Assembly (NCBI GenBank): GCA_947095585.1
Contig: OX352764.1
Span: 74,696,816-74,760,815 of the forward strand
Length of the DNA: 64,000 nucleotides
Direction of reading: 5' to 3'
From: Nephrocerus scutellatus
Lineage: Eukaryota; Arthropoda; Insecta; Diptera; Pipunculidae
Below the pieces are notes generated by a model. It was not told where the DNA came from. It saw nothing but the letters and a program-made list of their open reading frames with translations, and did not search any database. Positions 56,540 through 64,000 of the stretch are shown piece by piece. The position numbers and the translations under genes are program-made. Every line of letters begins with the position of its first letter. Within the stretch, counting starts at the first letter, position 1.

Positions 56540-57925
56540 TCTACAACCGGGGTCCGGTCCTGGCCTCCAACTGGTCCCGATTTCGAGCCGATGTCATCCA
56601 GTTTGGCATCCCTAAACTCTGGGCGTTCTGGTCTACGCCCTCCTTCCAGCGTAGGCTTGACCGGCCTCGCTGTCCTATTCCATAATTCCTACCGCAAAGG
56701 ACCTTCCGAGCAGAATCATCTTCGTTCATGCGAACTAGTTGTCCTGCCCACCGGAGCCTACCGAGCTTAATCCTCTTCATGATATGGGACCAGTTCTTGC
56801 ATAGTGGAATGAATTTTTGGTACCTTGGTCCCACTATTCCTACTACTATTCCTCCACTTGTTTTTACCCATGAGTGAACCATTTTTAAGAATCATCCCTG
56901 ATCCATCTTGGGTTTGAATTTGTTGTGATTCTTCTTTGTAATGACATGGTTTTTATACATTTTGTTATGGTTGGACTTGCTCCTTTTCTGTTTAGTGCTC
57001 CTTCCATTGAGCTGTAACTTGCATTATCTAAAGCCCCTTCTACGTCCATGAAGACACATAGGGCTTTCTCTTTCGATTCTAATGCTTTTTTTGTTTCTTT
57101 TTGTCACTTTATGTAGTGCCGTTACGGTTGATTTCTCTTTTTGATATGCAAATTGCAGTTCATGTATTGGTTCACTTTTTAGTGGTCCCATTCTTAGGTA
57201 TGATCTATCAGTTTTCCCATTGTTTTTAATAAGAAGTTAGAAGTTAGACTAATTGGTCGATACGATTTTGGTTGATCAGGTGGTTTGAGTCCCACTTTTG
57301 GTATGAATACATTTTTAACTTCTCTCTATATTTTGGGAATGAAGTTTAGTTTTACCCATGTTAAAGTTTAGCCGTACCTTTACTAAGAAGTGCTGAAAGG
57401 ATGCCATCTGGTCCTGGTGACTTGTAGAGTTTGAATTCTACACTTTCATAGGTTACTATTTCCTTTTCTATTTTATTTGTTGCTCTAGTTCTGTTTATGG
57501 CTGATTCATTTGCCTCTATTGCTATGCTCTCTATTTTGCATCCAGGAAAGTCAGTCTTTAATAAGAGCTCTAGCGTTTCTTGGAAAGTATAGGTACTTTT
57601 TCATCTGAGGTTTTTTATGTTATCTGTGATATCTTTGGATAGAGCCTTTTGGATCCATGCGGTCTATGGCACATCTTTTGACAGAAGGAGAATGAAGCTT
57701 TTCTCTTAGATCTTCTTACTTTGTAGCTCTCCCAAGCATTTGTTTTTTTGGCTTTGTGGAAATCAGTTCTAGCCAATTTTCGTAGCTTATCTAATTGGCT
57801 GTTCCACCAAGGTACGTTTTTGTTTGTTACCTTTGTTTTTGTTGGACAGTTTTCATGATACGTTGATAGGACTGCTGCTGTTAATTCATGTACAGACCAG
57901 TTGAGCTCTACTGTGTTAGTCATTC
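56540..57925 (-). pseudogene. Two fused LINE remnants (R1/LOA-like upstream, RTE-like 3' end)
   Basis: The minus strand from 57923: VPWWNSQLDKLRKLARTDFH and KAKKTNAWESYK (linker), then VFIPKVGLKPPDQPKSYRPI, SLTSNFLLKTMGKLID and LCVFMDVEGALDNASYSSME (reverse transcriptase, 57330-57010). Downstream, 56790-56541 encodes IKLGRLRWAGQLVRMNEDDS and a W-K-E-G-V-D..A-Q-S-L-G tail typical of RTE-type 3' ends. The switch is near 56790. Confidence 0.7.
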
Positions 57926-58029
57926 ATAGTGTCTTGTCATTTAATTCTGTGAGAAACGTAAGATGTGGTAGTGGGAAACAGAAAAATTTTCGATGGATTT
58001 TGCTATTCTGTTTATTTATTTATTTATTT

Positions 58030-58640
58030 TATAAACGCGTGTATCTCCCATAGACAACACTTTCTGTAAAAATTTTGGAGACCCCGACCCAAATCGGAGA
58101 CGACCCCGTGTCGTGTGGCACCATGCAAATTTTTTAAAAAAAATTAACACGACTTTCTTCAAATTTTATACACGTGTGTATCTCCGATAGACAACACTTA
58201 TTGTAAAAATTTTACAGACGCCGGGCCCTGGGGTCGTGAGGTGGGGCCTCATACAAATTTAAAAAAAATTAACCCGATTTTGGTAAAATTTTATACACAT
58301 GTGTATCTCCGTTTGACAAAACTTTTTTGACATTTTTTGAGCGAATGGGCCCTGAGGCCCGAGGCGTGCCCGTACATTTTTTTTAAAAAACTAGCCTGAT
58401 TTTCTTCAAGTTTTAAACGTATGTTTATCCCGATGGTCAAAGGTTTTTGTAAAAATTTTGGAGCGAATGGGCCCTGAGCCCGATTTTTAACATATGTGTT
58501 ATCTCCGATAGACCGAACTTTTTGTAAAAAAATTTGAGTTTTGATTTGAATTTTTTTCCCATACAAATTTTTTTTTAAATATGTGTATTTCTGGTGAGGA
58601 CACTTTCTGAAAAAATTTTGAAGTGAATGGGGCTCTAATA
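58030..58640 (+). repeat. Family H modules, tandem, no clear ends
   Basis: About six modules of 75-125 bp, each with ATACAC.TGTGTATCTCCGAT.GACAA.ACTTTTTGTAAAAATTTT and GGGCCCTGAGGCC-type sequence. Neither terminal TAAATTCTCTA nor TATGGGTTG is seen. Confidence 0.65.
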
Positions 58641-58692
58641 TTAACATAATGTGTAGATGTATATTACAAGAATTTATCGTTCAATCCACGTA

Positions 58693-59627
58693 CAGGGTGT
58701 ATCCGTTAAGGTGGCAAACTAAAAAGGATAATTCCTTGGTTAATTTGGTGAAAAAATCGTATGGGAGGGAGGGGTCTATTTTCAACCCCTGCAGTGCACG
58801 TAGCGTTTAAATGCGAAGAGACGTACTTTTGACCTTACATCACTTCACACCCTGTAACTTTTGAACGCTTTAAGCTACAAAGTCACTGTGGGTCATTTTT
58901 GAAAGAAAATTACATTTCTTCGATCAAATAAGTAACATTTTTTAAATTCTTGAAACCGTTACCGATATAAACGTCGTCAAAATCCAAAAAAATGTTTTCT
59001 TTCTTTAAATTTTATTTTCAAACGCGAATATTTCGAAAATCGCTCTCGGATAATTTTTTTTTGACAAATGCAATATTAAAGCCTATTAAATTTTCTACAA
59101 ATCCATTTCACATCGGTATTGATATTGATTAGCGGGGTTAAAAACGAAAGTTTGTAAAATGAACGAAGACGTACTTTTGACCTTACATGACTTCACACCA
59201 TAAAACTCTTGACCGCTTCCAGCAACAAGCTTACTATTGGTCTTTTTTGAAAGGCTTTAATATTGCATTTGTCAAAAAAAAGTATCCGAGAAAGATTTTC
59301 GAAATATTCGCGTTTGAATAGAGAAAACATTTTTTTGGATTTTGACGACGTTTATATCGGTAACGGTTTCAAGAATTTAAAAAAATGTTAATTATTTGAT
59401 CTTAAAAATTGAATTTTCTTTAAAAAAAAAGATCAACAGTGACCTTGTAGCTAGAAGCGTTCAAGGGTGTGAACTGTGAAGTGATGTAAGGTCAAAAGTA
59501 CGCCTCTTCGCATTTCGTACACCGCGGGGGTTGAAAATAGACCACCCCCTCCCATTAGATTTTTTTTCTCGAAACTATCCAAGGAATTATCCCTTTAAGT
59601 ATTTGCCACCTTAACGGATACACCCTG
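58693..59627. mobile_element. Fold-back element, 935 bp, TA target site
   Basis: CAGGGTGTATCCGTTAAGGTGGCAAA at 58693 is mirrored by TTTGCCACCTTAACGGATACACCCTG ending at 59627, with TA on both sides. The arms are about 400 bp (to GCAATATTAAAGCC near 59087, restarting as GGCTTTAATATTGC at 59250). The spacer (59150-59250) holds a third, direct copy of the ACGTACTTTTGACCTTACAT..CTTCACACC segment. No transposase. TA ends point to the Tc1/mariner superfamily. Confidence 0.9.
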
Positions 59628-59639
59628 TATAATAGTATA

Positions 59640-61310
59640 CTATAACATATTATATTATATTATATTAAAAATATATCAGTGGAATGCATCTTCGCTACAA
59701 AAAGTATAATTTTTGACCAGAACTGACAGATCCGAATAGGCTTCCTTATCACCAACACACTTAAGTACAATACAACACACACACACACACATTCATTCTT
59801 TGCATTAACACATTTTAAATATGTTAATTAGGTACACTTAAAATTTTATTAGCCAAAATGTAAATCTTAAAATGCGATTAACACTAAGTTTCATTAAGGA
59901 AACCCAAGCAAAACCCAAATAACTACTCTATACTCACACAAAAAAAACGGAATCCTAAAAAGTAACAGCAATTTCATCAACCAGTAGCTGTTCAGTCATT
60001 TTAACGATAATTAAGCAACATCAACGTAACACTTGCTTACCCCTGCCGCCCTTTCATAAGATGACAATATTCGTCAGTCGGCTAACTTGCCTGTCATGCC
60101 AGAAAAATAAAATCACCTGCTGACAACACAGTCACACGCAGGTGAATAAACGCGCTTAATGACAATTTTAAGCGTTGACGAATTGTGAAATTTTTCACCT
60201 TATGAACTTGCCTGACGTTGATCCCGACGACAACTATGAGTTTTGTTCTCCTCTCGCTCTCCTCTGTGCCTTTAACACTGTCTTCTGGCGTCGAATTCAG
60301 CACTTAAGTCGAAGCATATGGACCAACGAATAATTAATTAGTCTTGTGCAAATCATACACGGAAAGCTGAAGAAATTTTAAAATATCACCCGAATCCAGT
60401 GGTTGGGACGAAGTCAAATGTCGAAGACTTACGGAACGAACGAAACATGAATGTTTTCCAACAACCACAAAAAGTGATAAACTGTTACATGGTATGAGAG
60501 TTTGTTTCATGAAATGAAGTGTACCACCATTATTGGTTGCAGAGTTGCAAGAGAGGGTTTCAATTTGCCCCAAAAGTTTTGTTACCTTTAGCATACCGAC
60601 CCCCAAGACTATCAATTTCACAGAAGTTTCTTCTCGTTGTGGATGAGATTATTTGTTAACTGGAGCTGGAGCAAAGCCAAGGCTGAGGTAACACATTGAG
60701 AAATATTTGGTAATTTAATTGGTTGGTTGGTTTTATGATATTTCACATTCGTTGGTACACTGTACGGTGTTGTAGAGATTTCTCTACACGTTATCTGAGG
60801 TTTTTATCTGTACATTGCAGATAAAATGGTAACATTCGCGAACAAATGTGGATGTTACGTATAAGTGGCACAAGCAACCGTTATTTGAGCCATTTTAACT
60901 GCATACATATTCGTTTAGCGTTTGACTAATTAAAAGTGTCAACATGTGAGTAAGTTTCGTATTTCTGTGGAAATCATTTAAATTAGTTTGAGACACTATA
61001 CCATATACAATTACTTGCATATACATATTTATAGGTTTTTGAGAAATTTTTATTGAAAATTGTTCGAAACCGAACTCTTTGAAAAGATTGGCTATTATAT
61101 TTATGTTATTTTGTAAGTTTTAAATAACTTTTTTTATACAATTTTATTTATTGAATATTTCTTTCTAAGAAACTAACAATAACTTATAAAATTAAATGTT
61201 ACATTATCTTTTGCCAGTGCTCAAAATATGTTTTTTTTATATTATATATATTTTTTTAATTTATATATTTAAATTTGAGTATGCATATCTATGCATGTTA
61301 TTAAATAGTT
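59640..61310. other. No recognised feature
   Basis: It holds a (TATTA)n run near 59645, an (AC)n microsatellite at 59772-59795 and AT-rich DNA. Short ORFs at 60094-60621 (minus) are not recognisable. Confidence 0.5.
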
Positions 61311-61324
61311 TTGTATTAGGTTAG

Positions 61325-62745
61325 GTTGATTGAAACCAAGTAAAGCAGCAGACAATGACAAAATCTACGCAGAACTCCTTCAAGCCGACGTCGAGTTAAC
61401 TACGCGAACATTGCATGCGATATATCAAGGTATCTGGAAATCTGAAACCATTCCATCGTCGTTAAAAGAAGGCTTAATAGTCAAACTCCCCAAGAAAGGT
61501 GATTTGAGCAATTGCGAAAACTGAAGAGAAATTACCACAAACAAAGTGATCTCCTCTATAACAGCTAGGCGCTTACGGAACGCGTTAGAGCCAATTTTGA
61601 GAAATGAACAAGCAAGATTTCGCCCAAACCGTTCGTGCACTGATCAAATTAAAACTCTGCCTATAATCATTGAACAGTCAGTTGAGTATCGTTCTCCTCT
61701 GTATATGGTTTTTGTAGATTTTAAACGCGCTTTTGATAGCGTGGGCCGAAACCTGATGTGGCAGATTTTGTCTAGCTATGGTGTTCCGGAAAAACTCATT
61801 AACATCATTAAGGAGCTGTACCGCGACTCAACATGCCGTGTCATTCATAACAGTCATCTTGGCTCACCTTTCAACATTTACCCGGGAGTCAAGCAAGGTT
61901 GCACCCTCTCACCATTGCTTTTCACAATTGTCATCGACTGGGTGATGAAAATAGTAACCCGTACTCTATCGGGTTTGCCATGGAATGTTTTTCACCGCCT
62001 AGAAGACCTGGACTATGCCGATGATATCTGTCTCCTATCACATGGAGCGAATTAAACTCACTAGAACTCCACACTAACAAAGTCTCAAAAACAAAACTAC
62101 TTCGCGTTAACGCTAGTGGTACATGTGATCTCTCGATTGACGGACATCAGATAGAGGAAGTCGATTAGTTTTGTTATTTTGGCAGCTGGATGTCGAAAAA
62201 TAGTGGTGCTGACTCGGATGTGTGCTCTCGTGTAAACAAGGCGCGACACTCCTATAGTATGCTAAATAATATCTGGAACTCGTCGTAAATCTCCCGTAAT
62301 CCGAAGCTAACGATCTTCAGATCTAACGTTCTCTTAGTACTATTGTATGGCTGCGAAACGTGGAAAGTCACAGAGTCAATTGCGACGCGCCTCCAAGTCT
62401 TCGTCAACAAGTGCTTAAGGTGGATACTGAGAATAAGATGGCCGGACATTATCACCAATTAAGACTTGTGGAGAGTAAGGAAGCAATCGCGATCACTATC
62501 AGATGACGAAAATGGGGCTGGGCTTTGAGAAAGCCAGCGGACGATATTACGAAACTAGCGCTTGATGGAAGCCTCCGAGTTGGCCGTCCTAGCAAAATAT
62601 GGACAAGGACAATAGAAGAGAAAGCAATATCCCAGGGGACAGCGTAGCGTCTCTTGAAACCTCAGGCGATAAATCGAGTTCGTTGGCAGGCGTTTGTAGA
62701 ACCCCTTTGCTCCCCCGCGGAGTAAAGGAAAGAAAGAAGGTTAAT
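61325..62745 (+). pseudogene. RTE-like family 2 reverse transcriptase, degenerate
   Basis: The plus strand encodes KPSKAADNDKIYAELLQAD and SLKEGLIVKLPKKGDLSNCE, then after one in-frame stop a 169-codon frame: RNEQARFRPNRSCTDQIKTL, FVDFKRAFDSVGRNLMWQIL, GVKQGCTLSPLLFTIVIDWV and DLDYADDICLLSH. This covers reverse transcriptase blocks 2-5 including the catalytic F-x-x-A-F-D and Y-A-D-D. The thumb and C-terminal part follow in broken frames (YGCETWKVTESIATRLQVFV near 62345). It has a (GAAA)n-like 3' end near 62735. It is the best-kept catalytic core in the window but still broken. Confidence 0.88.
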
Positions 62746-62849
62746 TTTTAATGAAAAATTAAGTATTTATAAAAAATGTTTTAATAAATCAGTGGCGGGA
62801 GTAATAAGTTATTCCTATATCTTGGGTATCTTTACGTTTTAAACGCTTA

Positions 62850-63730
62850 GAATAGCGACGATTAAGCAAGTTAATTGCTAAAGCGTTTGGATCTCTTCTT
62901 AATCGTATAGAGTAGCTGATGCATTGTGATGAAATTTATTCCTGGACTGTGGGAACTTCTAGGTCTCTGTGGATGTTGACGTTGTTTACAAACCACGGTG
63001 TTCCAGTTATATTTCTTAGGATTTTTGATTGTACGCGTTGTATTTTGTGCACGTTCGAAGAGGCAGAAGTACCCCATAGTTGAATACCATAGTCAATCCA
63101 AATTGGTTTTAGGATTGACTTATAGAAGAGCAATTCTTTACAATCCAGGCTTAGCTGCGACGATTTACCTGGTAGCCAATGCATTTTAGCAGCTTTTGTT
63201 TGTTTTGGGTTTTTTCGCTTCTATGTGTCTTTTCTATGCTAATCAAGGTGGAAGCCTAGATAGTTGACGTCTATTTGTTGAGGAATTGGGTGATCGTTAA
63301 TCATTGGTGATGGGCAGCTGCTCTTATTTAAGGTACTTTTGGTTTCATTTATTTTTATTCTTCATGTTGATAACTATTTTCCGACATTTTTGAGATGAAA
63401 GCTTAAGTTCTCTGAGGCAGTTGCCGGATTCTTGCATGAGCTTAAAAAAGCTGTGTCATCTGCAAATGTTGAGGTAAAAACGTTGTTGCACGTAGGTAAA
63501 TTCGAAGTCTAGAGTAGGTAAAGGAATGGACCCAGGACGCTACCTTGCGGAATGGGGTTTGTTCCGGAGGTAAAACTTTTCTATTTAATGATAAACTTAC
63601 GATTTTCCAAGTAGCTTGTTAGAATGGTATGTAAGTTAGAGGGTAAAAACATACGAATCTTGTGTGCAAGGCCTTCATGCCAGACTTTGTCAAATGCTTG
63701 AGTCTAGGAATACTGCAGAGCAATATTGTT
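62850..63730 (-). pseudogene. Jockey-clade LINE, reverse transcriptase C-terminal fragment
   Basis: The minus strand encodes HWLPGKSSQLSLDCKELLFY, KSILKPIWIDYGIQLWGTSA, SSNVHKIQRVQSKILRNITG and TPWFVNNVNIHRDLEVPTV, the well-known jockey C-terminal block. Upstream sequence to 63730 holds palm-domain remnants. It is 5' truncated with frameshifts. Confidence 0.85.
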
Positions 63731-63769
63731 TTTCTTCGAACGCATTCCTTGTGTGAGAGACTAATCTGA

Positions 63770-64000
63770 GAACTTGTTCAATTGAGAATTGATAGTTTTT
63801 CAGTTTCTTTGATGCAAGATCCATTCATGGATAAAGATTGGGGGTTTAAATTAAGCTTGTAAGACAGAAGACAGTATTGGCTTTTGGAAGAGTTAAATTC
63901 TAGTCCTCACCTTGTTATGCTGTCAAGGGTAGCATTTAACGTGCATAACATACGTTGTTGCTCAAGCTTCACTTGCGATGAAGAGGGGCGTGCAGAAAGC
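63770..64000 (-). pseudogene. LINE1 family fragment running off the window
   Basis: Plus-strand landmarks GATGCAAGATCCATTCATGG, GACAGAAGACAGTATTGGCTTTTGGAAG, TTAAATTCTAG, TGTCAAGGGTAGCATTTAACGTGC and ACATACGTTGTTG match 22990-23175, same orientation. Confidence 0.8.

Noticed and set aside
61546..62055. Functional reverse transcriptase gene
   Set aside because: In-frame stops upstream and broken frames downstream show a dead RTE-like element despite an intact catalytic core.

Overview
The window is animal nuclear DNA, AT-rich, with small GT-AG introns beside very long ones and a heavy load of transposable elements. Protein identity and repeat content point to a brachyceran fly. A true fruit fly (Tephritidae) is plausible, but the species cannot be read from the sequence.

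There is one host gene, on the plus strand, from position 1 to 35595: the 3' part of an anoctamin-8 (ANO8/TMEM16H) orthologue. I reconstruct 14 coding exons: 1-218, 288-580, 650-805, 12283-12418, 12524-12654, 12769-13035, 13128-13457, 16055-16492, 16566-16666, 20230-20343, 20860-21097, about 31356-31677, 31746-31891 and 35461-35595. Every junction has GT/AG ends and compatible phase. The start of the exon at 31356 is the weak point. The part seen codes for about 1,000 residues: the membrane core (exons 1-8), then a long disordered, partly Ser-rich, partly basic tail (exons 8-14). The gene start lies upstream of the window.

The long introns (806-12282, 13458-16054, 16667-20229, 21098-31355, 31892-35460) are filled with decayed transposons. 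LINEs are of at least four lineages: RNase-H-bearing LOA/I-like, RTE-like, a CR1/Jockey-group family here called LINE1, and others. There are three tRNA-derived SINE families (A, B, C), two mariners, a piggyBac, a Tc1 fragment, and a recurring non-coding element (family H) with subterminal inverted repeats and tandem internal modules, resembling Helentron-type non-autonomous elements.

Downstream of 35595 I see no further host gene. The rest holds the 3' UTR and poly(A) signals, more H elements, a 107-bp tandem satellite, LINE fragments, a 935-bp fold-back element with TA ends, and stretches of unassigned AT-rich DNA. No prokaryotic, viral, rRNA or CRISPR feature was found.

The points most worth a second look are: a hidden phase-2 cassette exon (20230-20343) that adds a third copy of a short I-x-E-I-P-x-F motif to the ANO8 tail; a stop-free 69-nt intron inside the membrane domain; a SINE whose 3' tail matches the LINE1 3' end; LINE/SINE chimeras; a SINE with a twin-priming inversion; and a family-H insertion whose empty site is present elsewhere in the window.
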